Below are positions 45,901 through 50,564 of a stretch of 64,000 nt of DNA, in pieces. The notes below the pieces were generated by a model that was not told the DNA's origin, ran no database searches, and saw nothing but the letters and a program-made list of their open reading frames with translations. Each line of letters begins with the position of its first letter. Position 1 is the first letter of the stretch. Source of the stretch: Ryuthela nishihirai (lineage: Eukaryota; Arthropoda; Arachnida; Araneae; Heptathelidae); assembly GCA_038380435.1 (NCBI GenBank), contig JAWZYU010000028.1, positions 41,227,095 to 41,291,094 of the forward strand, given 5' to 3'. A program made the position numbers and the translations under genes.

Positions 45901-46767
45901 TTCCAAGCCCATCGGTGTCCCCTACTGACCGTGGGCAGGGCGGGGAATTTTGCGGAGATAAATCTCAACGCTGACCCAGCTGGGACTCGAACCTGGGAAC
46001 TACAGATTACGAGCCTGGCGCGCTACCGACTGAGCCACCCCCGCCTAATATTTTAGGGAGTACACCAGCAAAAATATTGTAGGATCATAAAATGTGAGAA
46101 AAAAACACAAAAAAACCGAAGGTAACGGAACGAAAAAATTCGGTAAAGTGTAATAACTTTTATATACCACAGGTAAATGCAATAATAAATGAGTTAAACA
46201 ACGATGATACCAAATAATCGATGTAATAATAAATAATTATACAAAGACAAGAAATTCGTTTCTAAAATCTTTTTTAGTTTTTTTTTTGCTGTTTCAGAAT
46301 TTCGAAAGTTAAAGTGCTCTCTGGCTTTGTGAAAATCTATTAACGTTAGAAATTTGATATCACCTTTTAAATACATTAAGTTATATTAAGTTGAAATTGG
46401 ACTTTCATTTGATTGTTTCGAACGCTTGATTTGGATGCTAGCTAGCTGCATAATACAAACTGAACAAAATGAACATTCTGTCATGCGTTTATAACTCAGT
46501 GCATTGAAGTTAGAAGAACATATACTGCTCACAAAAATTAGGGGATATTTCAAAATGAATATGAAGCGATAATATATCCCCTATTTTTTGTGAGCAGTAT
46601 ATTTACGATGTGTAGTTTTTCCTTCAATCTTTCAAAGATGTAAATGATATAAGATTCTCTCTTATTCTTTACAGGGGAGTTCATTCAAAAAGTTTGTCTT
46701 GGGACTGTACATGATGGTCAACATTGGACTCTCTGCTGCACTCATACTGATGGTGTGCTTAAACTGA
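15690..46767 (+). CDS. FRRS1-like DOMON / cytochrome b561 protein (11 exons, 5' end missing)
   Basis: Eleven GT-AG exons total 1,263 nt and stay in one frame across every junction: 420 residues and a TGA. Residues about 14-165 form a DOMON domain: DCGSVKGCFG, W64-I-A-M-G-LSEDNKM75, CRWKRP near 129-134. Residues about 199-420 form a cytochrome b561 core with six predicted membrane spans (about 200-222, 241-262, 274-291, 306-329, 335-358, 397-418). Likely haem histidines are H239, H272, H308 and one of H349/H353/H357. Family members are thought to move electrons across membranes to reduce ferric iron or other acceptors; the substrate here is not shown by sequence. Human FRRS1 also has an N-terminal Reeler domain. 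Here the first exon found starts in phase 0 after a good acceptor with no upstream ATG, so the signal peptide and any Reeler exons lie elsewhere. Introns are 1.3-4.9 kb and packed with SINEs. Confidence 0.92.
16029..16911 (+). mobile_element. SINE-A insertion with internal triplication
   Basis: Flanked by TCTGACCATAAC at 16017-16028 and 16914-16925. An internal unit of about 250 bp, from 'agctgggtcagc' to 'ccaactttctagtcccagct', occurs three times, so the insert is about 880 bp instead of 385. The repeated unit runs from just after the B box to the middle of the body. Lies in the intron after exon a. Confidence 0.92.
17254..17358 (+). CDS. FRRS1-like exon b (DOMON)
   Basis: Acceptor ttttcctgtag, donor GAG|GTAATT, phase 0 to 0, 35 codons. 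It encodes GSDSVTEC, then SWNVPRPRKNN, which continue the DOMON fold. Confidence 0.92.
17495..17883 (+). mobile_element. SINE-A copy
   Basis: Complete, moderately diverged; flanked by CTTGAAGAT at 17485-17493 and 17884-17892. Confidence 0.9.
17968..18356 (+). mobile_element. SINE-A full copy
   Basis: Flanked by TAGATTTCT at 17959-17967 and 18357-18365. Confidence 0.92.
18453..18722 (+). repeat. 270-bp direct repeat, copy 1
   Basis: Matches 19216-19485 at a constant offset of 763 bp with no indel and only a handful of substitutions. It contains a diverged SINE-A tail (about 18636-18722) as part of the repeated unit. Confidence 0.9.
18723..19215 (-). mobile_element. SINE-A: truncated tail plus full copy
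   Basis: A truncated minus copy (18723-18828, tail side only) is followed directly by a full minus copy (18829-19215). Both lie exactly between the two 270-bp direct repeats. Confidence 0.9.
19216..19485 (+). repeat. 270-bp direct repeat, copy 2
   Basis: Second copy of 18453-18722. After it, unique sequence resumes with 'acccactgggtggttgtt'. Confidence 0.9.
19637..19845 (+). mobile_element. SINE-B solo copy
   Basis: GCCGTCCCGTGGCCGAGTGG head, A box intact, B box changed (GGTTCTGAGCCC has an inserted T), tail TTGAGGGGGTATTTATTTA. Lies in the intron before exon c. Confidence 0.9.
19977..20139 (+). CDS. FRRS1-like exon c (DOMON)
   Basis: Acceptor ttttccttttag, donor GGAG|GTGAGA, 163 nt, ends in phase 1. 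It encodes QHNGIFQETGSYEEGV, then TCRWKRPF and NQYYILLSKGPL, the closing strands of DOMON. Confidence 0.92.
20212..20769 (-). mobile_element. SINE-A partial dimer
   Basis: A minus copy breaks off at 'ctttaacg' (20212-20386) and is followed at once by a full minus copy (20386-20769). The join is in the middle of the body of the first. Confidence 0.88.
20770..21048 (-). mobile_element. SINE-A copy, diverged, tail missing
   Basis: Body and head of an older copy ('ggtaacccactgaagagctg' to 'cctggcgcgcttaccaact'); many substitutions and small deletions. Confidence 0.75.
21101..21272 (+). mobile_element. SINE-A head and partial body, diverged
   Basis: 'ggttgactcagtcggtatcg' (A box still visible) and 'caggttcgagtcc' (B box), followed by a truncated body. 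Confidence 0.75.
21337..21415 (+). tRNA. tRNA-like sequence (pseudo-tRNA or SINE head)
   Basis: Shows a tRNA order: 'gtagtggttagcat' (D arm), a CTGG/CCAG anticodon stem with loop CATGTTT, then GTGGGTTCGAATCCCAC (perfect T arm and B box). The acceptor stem is only partly complementary (gccgatg against cacggccc) and position 33 is not T. A functional tRNA is unlikely. Confidence 0.4.
21508..21609 (+). CDS. FRRS1-like exon d (DOMON to membrane linker)
   Basis: Acceptor cccttttcag, donor CATG|GTGAGT, 102 nt, phase 1 to 1. It encodes KIIHSSRLPSANPVNLTSVS and VVIGKPSRLIKIH, the linker before the first membrane span. Confidence 0.9.
21728..24098 (+). repeat. 54-bp satellite derived from the SINE-B head, about 44 copies
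   Basis: The array starts in a SINE-B head (gtggccgagtggttagcacg, 21731-21750) and then repeats a 54-bp unit, GGAACGCTAGGCTACTGATC and so on to GGGTAAGGCAT. The unit covers the anticodon arm, T arm and 3' end of the tRNA-like region. Most copies read GGTTTGAGCCCC, so the B box is damaged (TTCGA to TTTGA). Several monomers near the right edge keep GGTTCGAGCCC. The array ends at 24098, where it joins a SINE-A fragment. It lies in the intron between exons d and e. Confidence 0.95.
24105..24203 (-). mobile_element. SINE-A fragment at satellite edge
   Basis: Short minus-strand body piece ('gagacagatggtagcctccc' to 'ggtatggctctctcgcacaa') between the satellite and the next SINE-A. It ends in a run of G. 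Confidence 0.75.
24204..24947 (+). mobile_element. SINE-A split by a second SINE-A
   Basis: A plus copy occupies 24204-24394 and 24788-24947. It is interrupted by a full minus copy (about 24395-24787). The inner copy is flanked by CGTGTGCGGG at 24385-24394 and 24788-24797. Confidence 0.9.
24998..25061. repeat. 27-bp inverted repeat (hairpin)
   Basis: Arms ATTTTATATTATTGGCACCG... and its complement, one mismatch, with a 10-nt loop (ggactacact). Possibly the remains of a palindromic MITE. Confidence 0.75.
25290..25460 (+). mobile_element. SINE-B copy, slightly shortened
   Basis: A box (TGGCCGAGTGG) and B box (GGTTCGAGCCC) intact. About 30 bp after the tRNA-like region are missing. Ends TTGAGGGGGTATTTC. 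Confidence 0.9.
25461..25796. other. unassigned AT-rich intron sequence
   Basis: No repeat or gene recognised; short open frames are not conserved. Confidence 0.4.
25797..26333 (+). mobile_element. SINE-A copy between 58-bp direct repeats
   Basis: The SINE (25855-26275) lies between two copies of a 58-bp sequence (25797-25854 and 26276-26333; 54 of 58 identical, no gap). The left end is a run of G. The body has a 17-bp duplication ('caacctcttctctgaa'). A 26-bp tandem duplication (tggtttcggttagaccctaa) follows at 26418-26468. Confidence 0.9.
26509..26624 (+). CDS. FRRS1-like exon e (first membrane span)
   Basis: Acceptor atctttttag, donor GCG|GTGAGT, 116 nt, phase 1 to 0. It encodes SFMIAAWIGFISVGILIARH (span 1) followed by YKEVWTKYKLCGTNVWFA, the entry to the cytochrome b561 core. 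Confidence 0.93.
26811..27895 (-). mobile_element. old SINE-A interrupted by two younger SINE-A copies
   Basis: One minus-orientation SINE-A is read in three pieces (26811-26852, 27239-27347, 27718-27895). The first insert (+, 26853-27238) is flanked by ACCATGGCTTAA at 26841-26852 and 27239-27250. The second (+, 27348-27717) is flanked by CCCATCAAGGT at 27337-27347 and 27718-27728. Both inserts have the tRNA-Met-like CTCATAATC anticodon arm. Confidence 0.93.
27896..28165 (+). mobile_element. SINE-A copy, strongly diverged
   Basis: Body and tail recognisable ('gtggcacattaagtagtggt', 'gagccataatctgtgaatg', 'cccattatttacaaaaaagt'). The oldest-looking SINE-A in this intron. Confidence 0.65.
28347..28738 (-). 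mobile_element. SINE-A full copy
   Basis: Minus orientation, with a local duplication of 'cgacggacggcggcc' at 28566-28602. Confidence 0.9.
28739..29387 (-). mobile_element. SINE-A split by a headless SINE-A
   Basis: A minus copy (28739-28950 and 29256-29387) is interrupted by a plus, head-truncated copy (28951-29255). The insert is flanked by GTCCCCTACT at 28941-28950 and 29256-29265. This shows that 5'-truncated SINE-A transcripts integrate with normal target duplications. Confidence 0.92.
29588..29674 (+). CDS. FRRS1-like exon f (second membrane span)
   Basis: Acceptor cgatcttcag, donor AAC|GTAAGT, 29 codons in phase 0. It encodes VHRCFMLLSVSLVIAAF and then VLIFIHVDGWSN. H239 after the splice site is the family's conserved first haem ligand position. 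Confidence 0.92.
29829..30660 (-). mobile_element. old SINE-A carrying a SINE-A dimer
   Basis: Outer minus copy: 29829-29896 and 30605-30660. The insert 29897-30604 is one full minus copy (29897-30283) joined to a second that lacks its tail end (30284-30604). The pair is flanked by CAGGTCACAAAGATT (29882-29896) and CAGGTCACAAGGATT (30605-30619). Confidence 0.88.
30854..31098 (+). mobile_element. SINE-A copy, headless
   Basis: Starts inside the body at 'gccgtccgtcggatgggacg' and ends with the tail 'aaaacaacacaaacac'. Confidence 0.85.
31243..31302 (+). CDS. FRRS1-like exon g (HP motif)
   Basis: Acceptor ctgtatttag, donor CAG|GTAATC, 20 codons in phase 0. It encodes VGKNPHPLLGCIATALIVFQ. The HP-LG segment with H272 and the Q-P junction to the next exon are typical of the family. 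Confidence 0.92.
31303..31720. other. unassigned AT-rich intron sequence
   Basis: No repeat or gene recognised. Confidence 0.4.
31721..32139. mobile_element. MITE-P copy, left tip missing
   Basis: Begins at the 'acttcgtgtcacgtgacac' centre, includes GAGCAACTGTAGGTGGTCAT and the palindromic core (about 31895-32005), and ends GAGCGACTG followed by TA at 32140-32141. Confidence 0.88.
32227..32283 (+). mobile_element. hAT-like element terminus (remnant)
   Basis: 'gagctctcacggcgtacccc' then 'acgttgagaacccctac' matches the 3' end of the element at 43791-44633. No 5' partner is seen nearby. Confidence 0.65.
32553..32937 (-). mobile_element. SINE-A full copy
   Basis: Minus orientation from 'ttggttggtttacctctgag' to 'gagccaccccgacccc'. 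The target duplication is not clear. Confidence 0.9.
33325..33843. mobile_element. MITE-P, full copy inserted at TA
   Basis: 519 bp between TA dinucleotides (33323-33324 and 33844-33845). Terminal sequence CAGTCGCTCAAAAAAGTATC matches GGATACTTTTTTGAGCGACT at the other end. The core holds CTGGAGCGTGTGCAGT and CTGGAGCGTGTACAGT, each immediately followed by its own complement, inside longer palindromic arms ('taccgttcacagcaaa' with 'tttgctgtgaacggta'). It has no coding capacity. Confidence 0.92.
33846..35100 (-). pseudogene. transposase relic of the Tc1-like element
   Basis: Antisense reading gives LLTRDDQRLNMLTDFKLDAV, SPTKSLRKLVFQAG (helix-turn-helix region), FHRVFFNDETWLHLNNYVNS (a D-E-W segment typical of the catalytic core), NPHIFQQQPLHSQNIGVVLC and, near the end, NNPRTLSELQTNITIAIANI. 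Frameshifts and stops break it. The SINE-A at 34491-34879 splits it after FQAG. The third catalytic acidic residue was not located with certainty. Confidence 0.85.
34491..34879 (+). mobile_element. SINE-A inserted in the transposase relic
   Basis: Flanked by ATTCCTGCTTG at 34475-34485 and 34880-34890. Five extra bases (ccata) lie between the left duplication and the usual SINE start. Confidence 0.93.
35261..35486 (-). mobile_element. SINE-A copy, truncated
   Basis: Tail and half the body with an internal deletion ('gacccacagctgttaggctatcc'-type junction). It breaks off at 'ggtgtccccta', so the head is absent. Confidence 0.85.
35542..35935 (-). mobile_element. SINE-A full copy
   Basis: Minus orientation; the head end is followed by a CCCCCACCCCCACCCCCGCC run. 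The possible target duplication CTA(C)TTTTGA is imperfect. Confidence 0.88.
36210..36309 (+). CDS. FRRS1-like exon h (third to fourth span)
   Basis: Acceptor ttctctttcag, donor GCTT|GTAAGT, 100 nt, phase 0 to 1. It encodes PLIAMCRPSPMSPKRPIFRW and then IHGMIGNGGQIFA; H308 in the W-I-H---G motif is a conserved haem ligand position. Confidence 0.92.
36488..36870 (-). mobile_element. SINE-A full copy
   Basis: Flanked by TCTAGACCGTG (36477-36487) and TCTAGACTGTG (36871-36881). Confidence 0.93.
36882..37400. repeat. diverged tandem repeat of about 120 bp
   Basis: Motifs 'tgacctttgacctcaaaggt', 'tacgaccc(caaaaccc)' and 'caccaatttttagctcgtag' recur in the same order about three times with low identity. 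Short open frames on both strands come from this periodicity. Confidence 0.55.
37409..37793 (+). mobile_element. SINE-A full copy
   Basis: Head starts 'gggcaggggtggctcagtcg', tail 'aaaacaacccaatcc'. Moderately diverged. Confidence 0.9.
37794..38365. other. unassigned AT-rich intron sequence
   Basis: Very AT-rich with a short (TTA)n tract near 38230. No gene or shared repeat recognised. Confidence 0.4.
38366..38905 (-). mobile_element. SINE-A with tail repeated three times
   Basis: The terminal 76 bp (GGTTGGGTTGTTTTACCTCT to 'acatggaccccgaa') occur at 38365, 38441 and 38517. The third copy continues into a full element. The three tail units are nearly identical, so the amplification is recent. 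Confidence 0.92.
38996..39139 (+). CDS. FRRS1-like exon i (fourth and fifth span)
   Basis: Acceptor ttcttttgtag, donor AGAG|GTAAAG, 144 nt, phase 1 to 1. It encodes VTMFFAVGLKEANLPVAFYW and then VLLTFLIFHCLVHLLIHVHT, CFMERER. It is the most histidine-rich part of the protein. Confidence 0.93.
39345..40199 (+). mobile_element. RTE-like LINE 3' fragment, split by SINE-A
   Basis: Plus-strand translation: YGSEIWTLSKRDNRKLDAFD before the SINE, then RLRWFAN-like, GWRPRMRWADNVKQDLVRIG and AQDRYAWKTKLHGLVG. It ends GGCTGCTTGAGG(ATG)n at 40180-40197. A run of G near 40021 disrupts the frame. The SINE-A (39486-39858) lies between the two parts. Confidence 0.87.
39486..39858 (-). mobile_element. SINE-A inserted in LINE relic
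   Basis: Flanked by CAACATTGTAAG (39474-39485) and CAACTTTGTAAG (39859-39870). Confidence 0.92.
40200..40783. other. unassigned AT-rich intron sequence
   Basis: No gene or shared repeat recognised. An open frame at 40484-40693 has no conserved motif. Confidence 0.4.
40784..41212 (-). mobile_element. RTE-like LINE, 3'-terminal fragment (opposite orientation)
   Basis: Antisense reading gives IDSRCLRSILDIRWFEFVGN, LRWFGHVARMNNYSLANRVM and a broken GRPR-RW-D segment. The 3' end (GCTGCTTGAGGATGATG) is at the left. It stands in inverted orientation to the copy at 39345-40199. Confidence 0.87.
41213..41805. repeat. diverged repeat shared with 51230-51440
   Basis: 41630-41790 and 51245-51420 share 'ccctaaaagtyccaaga', 'ttggctattytgtaatttgaat', 'gccaattaya' and 'gatcarcatga' in order. 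No coding capacity seen; family unknown. The rest of the interval is unassigned. Confidence 0.55.
41806..41942 (-). mobile_element. SINE-A tail fragment cut by MITE-P
   Basis: Minus SINE-A from 'gggtggttttatctctgaac' with an internal deletion; it stops at 'gtgttctttaaca' where MITE-P begins. No SINE sequence resumes after the MITE. Confidence 0.8.
41945..42599. mobile_element. MITE-P, long full copy
   Basis: 655 bp between TA (41943-41944) and TA (42600-42601). Left tip CAGTCGTTCAAAAAAATATC, right tip GAGCGACTG. Contains one internal copy of the right tip (42170) plus the GGTGGTCATATTATTTTGAT motif, and the palindromic core. Confidence 0.92.
42602..43306. other. unassigned AT-rich intron sequence
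   Basis: No gene or shared repeat recognised before exon j. Confidence 0.4.
43307..43374 (+). CDS. FRRS1-like exon j (loop before last span)
   Basis: Acceptor ctgctttttag, donor TCT|GTAAGT, 68 nt, phase 1 to 0. It encodes an acidic loop, LESNGKLDQFNFDDGQNDKD. This loop varies in the family; the splice phases fit both neighbours. Confidence 0.85.
43791..44633 (+). mobile_element. hAT-like non-autonomous element
   Basis: Flanked by the 8-bp duplication ACCTAGAA at 43783-43790 and 44634-44641, the size expected for hAT. Ends are CAGTGATTCTCAACC and GTCGAGAACCCCTA, which pair as imperfect inverted repeats. A 50-bp segment with 'cacgtaccccctggaaatgtg' is partly repeated inside (43815, 43945, 43965). 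It contains the nested element at 44117-44549. Confidence 0.88.
44117..44549 (+). mobile_element. nested Tc1/mariner-like MITE with DUF4817-type ORF piece
   Basis: 433 bp flanked by TA. Inverted repeats of about 100 bp start CAGGGTGATTCAAAACTCTT and end with the complement. The middle encodes FTNQEKADMHFTYGAADGNA followed by REAQRLYREHFL, which resembles the N-terminal helix-turn-helix (DUF4817) of some mariner-type transposases. The catalytic region is deleted. Confidence 0.88.
44642..45109. other. unassigned stretch with palindromic 'taggtaatctgcaaattacc' motifs
   Basis: Segments such as 'attacgtaggtaatctgcaa' are repeated at 44895-44970 and resemble the palindromic element at 45345-45460. 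No gene seen. Confidence 0.45.
45110..45271. mobile_element. palindromic MITE
   Basis: About 65-bp imperfect inverted arms: 'attataaaaaacgcccc', 'gatgagc', 'ggccaagtgagaacgaatc' on the left and their complements on the right, with a short centre. Target duplication not resolved. Confidence 0.8.
45345..45460. repeat. 25-bp perfect inverted repeat element
   Basis: Arms 45345-45369 and 45436-45460 (AAGCCGTTAATGTGCACATT then ACCTA) are exact complements, 66 bp apart, with 'ccgcacgttaacgg' between. Likely a small palindromic transposon. Confidence 0.75.
45664..46046 (-). mobile_element. SINE-A full copy
   Basis: Flanked by AATATTTTAGG at 45653-45663 and 46047-46057. Very close to the consensus, so among the youngest copies. 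Confidence 0.94.
46521..46602. mobile_element. short mariner MITE
   Basis: 82-bp palindrome: 'tatactgctcacaaaaatta' then gggg at the left, complement at the right, ends at TA. This is a typical mariner terminal sequence. Confidence 0.85.
46675..46767 (+). CDS. FRRS1-like exon k (last span and stop)
   Basis: Acceptor tattctttacag, 30 codons and TGA at 46765-46767. It encodes GSSFKKFVLGLYMMVNIGLS and then AALILMVCLN, the sixth membrane span, ending right after it, so there is almost no cytosolic tail. Confidence 0.92.
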   Translation, partial: GSSFKKFVLGLYMMVNIGLSAALILMVCLN

Positions 46768-46834
46768 TATGGAACCTCAAGTTTCGTTTACAGACCCTCT
46801 GCGAGATTTGCCTTGGAGCTGAGAGATATGAACT

Positions 46835-47190
46835 CTATTCAATTTATTTGAAGGATAAGGAATTCTATTCAATTTATTTGAAGGATAATGAATTCTATTC
46901 AATTTATTTGAAGATAAGGAATTCTATTCAATTTATTTGAAGGATAAGGAACTCAACTCAATTTATTTGAAGGATAAGGAATTCTACTCAATTTATTTGA
47001 AGGATAAGGAACTCTATTGAATTTATTTGAAGGATAAGGAACTCTATTCAATTTATTTGAAGGATAAGGAATTCTATTCAATTTATTTGAAGGATAAGGA
47101 ATTCTATTCAATTTATTTGAAGGATAAGGAACTATATTGAATTTATTTGAAGGATAAGGAACTCTATTCAATTTATTTGAAGAAAAATGA
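46835..47190 (+). repeat. 30-bp minisatellite in the FRRS1-like 3' UTR, about 12 copies
   Basis: The unit is 'attctattcaatttatttga' then aggataagga, repeated from just after the stop codon with few changes. One unit is 29 bp. A possible poly(A) signal AATAAA follows at 47386-47391. Confidence 0.92.
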
Positions 47191-47385
47191 ACGATAAAGT
47201 GGCCTTCAAATACAGTGAAATAATGTGAAATGAATTGCATTTATTCTGAAGTACCTACAGTTTGAAAGGAACCATGTGTTTGCATCAATATATATATGTA
47301 TATATATTTTTTGTAATCTTTAATTTTGGCGACAAAAAAAAAATGCAAAAATTTATATTGCAGAAACGTCGAGTCATAATTTATA

Positions 47386-47391
47386 AATAAA
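47386..47391 (+). terminator. possible poly(A) signal of the FRRS1-like gene
   Basis: AATAAA about 620 nt after the stop codon. It is the first canonical hexamer I see on this strand after the minisatellite. Confidence 0.45.
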
Positions 47392-47620
47392 ATCGAAGTG
47401 TTTGCTTGGTTTTTGATTTCAGATTCCATGATTTAATTTTATCTCGTTAAAAAACTAGTTATTACCCTCAAATTAAACTTAATTATAAAATGTTAAAAAA
47501 TCATTATAAAACGGCAAAATTATACTAAACTTTGCCATTTAGGTATTAAACTTTTTTTTAAAATATGCAATTTAGAAGTTATTTTTTTCGTTTATATATA
47601 TTAAATACACACATATATAA

Positions 47621-48130
47621 ATCCTCAAGCAGCCGTGGGTTACTGAGATCCAACCAGACCGTGCAATTTAGTTCTCCAAGCAAGTCTGCCTTGAGCTACA
47701 TCTGCTGCATCTGGCCACTGCACACCAATTCTAACAAAGTCCTGTTTGACATTGTCTGCCCACCGCATCCTAGGTCTCCCCTTCTTTCTGAGGCTTTAGG
47801 CACACTGTTCATAACCCTATTGGCCAATCTATAATTGTTCATACGGGCAACATGGCTAAACCAACGGAGTCTCTCTCTGCACAATATGCTGCTTAAAGGA
47901 GGTTGCCGACTCCTTTGCCTAACCTCATCATTAGTTACAAAGTTGAACTATCTAATGCCCAGGATATTGCGTAACCATCTAGAATCAAAAGCATCAACTT
48001 TTCTGCTGTCTTCTTTACAAAGGGGTCCATATTTCAGTGCCATAACTTTAGAAAGGACCAAACAATTACATAGCCTAAATTTAGTCTTTAAGTGTATGCG
48101 CCCAATTTTTCACACTCTCCATAGAATCAT
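47621..48130 (-). mobile_element. RTE-like LINE, 3'-terminal fragment
   Basis: Antisense: LRWFSHVARMNNYRLANRVM, GCGGQTMSN (decayed RW-D-V), plus a further upstream segment near 47980-48080. The 3' end is 'gctgcttgaggatttatata', so the GAT repeat is replaced by an AT tail here. Confidence 0.85.
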
Positions 48131-48383
48131 CCATGTGTATCAGGCCCAGATCTAGAAAAGAAATCGAGGGGAAGGAAAAAAAGGGCAAGAAACTCAATTA
48201 AGTCTGAAAAATGTAAAAAAAAAATGGGGTGGGGAGGGGACAAGAGATTGAATTTCTATTGGACTACAACATTTCGCCTCCCCCCTTTTCACAACAAAAT
48301 TTTTCTTTTAAAAAATTCTGAAAAAAAAAAAAACTGCATGAATAAATAAATTTATAATTTTGCCTCTATTACTCTTAACTAGT

Positions 48384-48766
48384 TGGGTTGGGTTGTTTTA
48401 CCCCTTGAGCGGCACTTTTTTGCACACCATGGGTTAATGGCCAGGTCACAAGGACCCCAAAGGCTCAGAGAAGGTTGGGGGAGGGGACCAACTGGAACAG
48501 CTGTTGAGAGACAGATGGTAGCCTCCCGTCAAGGCCATCCAGCGTGTTCTTTAACGTGCACAGGGTATGGCTCTCCCGCACACGGAGCGACGGCCTAACG
48601 TCCCATCCGACGGACGGCGACCTTTCCAAGCCCATCGGTGTCCCCTACTGACCGTGGGCAGGGAATTTTGCGGAGATAAATCTCAACGCTGACTCAGATG
48701 GGACTCGAACCTGGGAACTACAGATTACGAGCCTGGCGCGCTATCGACTGAGCCACCCCCGTCCCC
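48384..48766 (-). mobile_element. SINE-A full copy
   Basis: Minus orientation, from 'gggttgggttgttttacccc' to 'ccacccccgtcccc'. Confidence 0.92.
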
Positions 48767-48784
48767 AACCCATCAGGTGAAACT

Positions 48785-49740
48785 CATGTGTGTGTTCATA
48801 AATGTTAGTTACTCTCAAACCATTTAGTTTAATTAGCTCTAGGAGACTTTTCCCATTGCAACTACGAATGCTAAAAAAGACCTATCATCCCTCCCTAAAG
48901 GTCAGTCGGTACCAACTTTAGCATCAAAGTCACCTATCATAAGAGTAAGATCTTCTTTCTTGACGAATTTAAAAATATCGTGAAGATGTCTGTAAAACTT
49001 ATCCTTTTCGTTCTCATCAGAGTCCTCTGTGGGGGTCTTAACAACATAAAACACTCAAGTCTTTATTTTTAGTTTTAAATTTAGCTTTAAGAAATTTTTC
49101 ATTAATGCAATCATATCCCAGAAGAGCATTACTGGTATATCTACTGAGAATTTGGGTTGTTTTACCTCTGAGCGGCACTTTTTTTGCACACCATGGGCTA
49201 AATGGCCAGGCACATGGACCCCGAAGGCTCAGAGAAGGTTGGGGGAGGGGACCCACTGGAACAGCTGTTAGGAGACAGATGGTAGCCTCCCGTCAAGGCC
49301 ATCCAGCGTGTTCTTTAACGTGCACAGGGTATGGCTCTCCCGCACACGGGGCCACGGCTTAACGCGGCCTTTCCAAGCCCATCGGTGTCCCCTACTGACC
49401 GTGGGCAGGGCGAGGAATTTTTGCGGAGATAAATCTCAACGCTCACCCAGCTGGGACTCGAACCTGGGAACTACATATGACGAGCCTGGCGCGCTACCGA
49501 CTGAGCCACCCCCGCCCCATCTACTGAGAAACAAACCTATACCTTTGAGTTGCTTTGCATCCTGCCTCGATGAAAAAGAGAAATTTAAAACATTTTATGT
49601 GTCTAACTTTTAGCTGTCTATCTGGTCTCTTTGAAACCCAGAATATCCAGATTACAACGCTGGAATTCCGGTGTGAGGATGTCAAGGAATGATCTCGGTG
49701 AAGTGTCCTCACATTCCACGTACCTGCGGAAAGAAATGAG
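48785..49740 (-). pseudogene. LINE endonuclease domain relic, split by SINE-A
   Basis: Antisense reading starts AGTWNVRTLHRDHS (TWNVRTL, start of an AP-like endonuclease as in RTE elements) and CNLDILGFKETR (catalytic Glu region) at 49740-49630. After the SINE it continues with NEKDKFYRHLHDIFKFVKK and DLTLMIGDFDAKVG (the GD-N-A motif, here GDFDA) near 48920-49010. Frameshifts and stops are present. It may derive from the same RTE-like family as the 3' fragments. Confidence 0.83.
49151..49518 (-). mobile_element. SINE-A inserted in LINE endonuclease relic
   Basis: Flanked by ATCTACTGAGAA at 49139-49150 and 49519-49530. About 17 bp of the body around the 'gtcccatccgacggacgg' segment are deleted. 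Confidence 0.93.
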
Positions 49741-50140
49741 TAGTTGTATTTTTAAAGAAACTAAACTTTTTTAAAAACCATCTAACATGAAACAGCCCCT
49801 AATTGCAGGTATACGGCAAAGATCGGTTCCCCCAGTGCCAAAGGCTTAAGATGGTGGTAATTTTCTACTACAGGTTTGGCGATGCCAGTAGAAGCAAAGG
49901 TTCAGGTACTTGCGACACTCTCTGATCAAGATTATCCATCAACTGATATAAGATATCCTGTGCAGCCGTCCAAAAACAGCACCTATCCAAAAACAAACAG
50001 AAAATATGGCGATAGATATAATTAATAATACTATATCCTTAATAGAAATTTACCAGTGGGGTAGGATCAGGATCCATAATCAAGTTCAAAGCCATTGCAC
50101 ATTCAACTGAGTATAAGTGGTCATCACCAAGACCCTGTGA
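49741..50140. other. unassigned intergenic sequence
   Basis: No gene seen. Contains 'taccagtggggtaggat' (50051-50067), which recurs inside the MITE-P copy at 51029. Confidence 0.4.
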
Positions 50141-50144
50141 AGTT

Positions 50145-50455
50145 AATCAAAGAAGACTGGGGGAAGGGGACCCCTTGGACTGTAAGGGGACCCCTTGGAC
50201 TGTTAAGAGATATGGTAGTCTCCCATCAAGTCCACCCAGCGTGTTCTTTAACGTGCACAGGGTATAGCTCTCCTGCACACCTGGCCACGGCTTTACGTCC
50301 CATCCGACGGACGGCTGCCTTTCCAAGCCCCTACTGACCGATGGCAGAATGGGAAGTTTTGACGAGATATATTAATGCTGGTCCAGCTTGGACTCAAACC
50401 TCGGAACTGCAGATGACGAGCCTAGCACGCTACCGACTTAGCCATCCCTCACCCC
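50145..50455 (-). mobile_element. SINE-A copy, diverged, tail truncated
   Basis: Body and head with a small duplication ('aaggggaccccttggactgt' twice at 50166 and 50186). Confidence 0.8.
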
Positions 50456-50564
50456 CGAAAAAAGAGATATCGAAAAATAAATTGGCTATTATAATCCACA
50501 TCTACTGATCTGCAACCCTCCCCTTCAGTTCCTCTTCAGAAGAGAATGTCTTTTTTGCAAAGTA

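Noticed and set aside
46953..47240. Repetitive 95-codon frame on the minus strand (PYPSNKLNR repeats)
   Set aside because: Artefact of the 30-bp minisatellite in the 3' UTR of the FRRS1-like gene.
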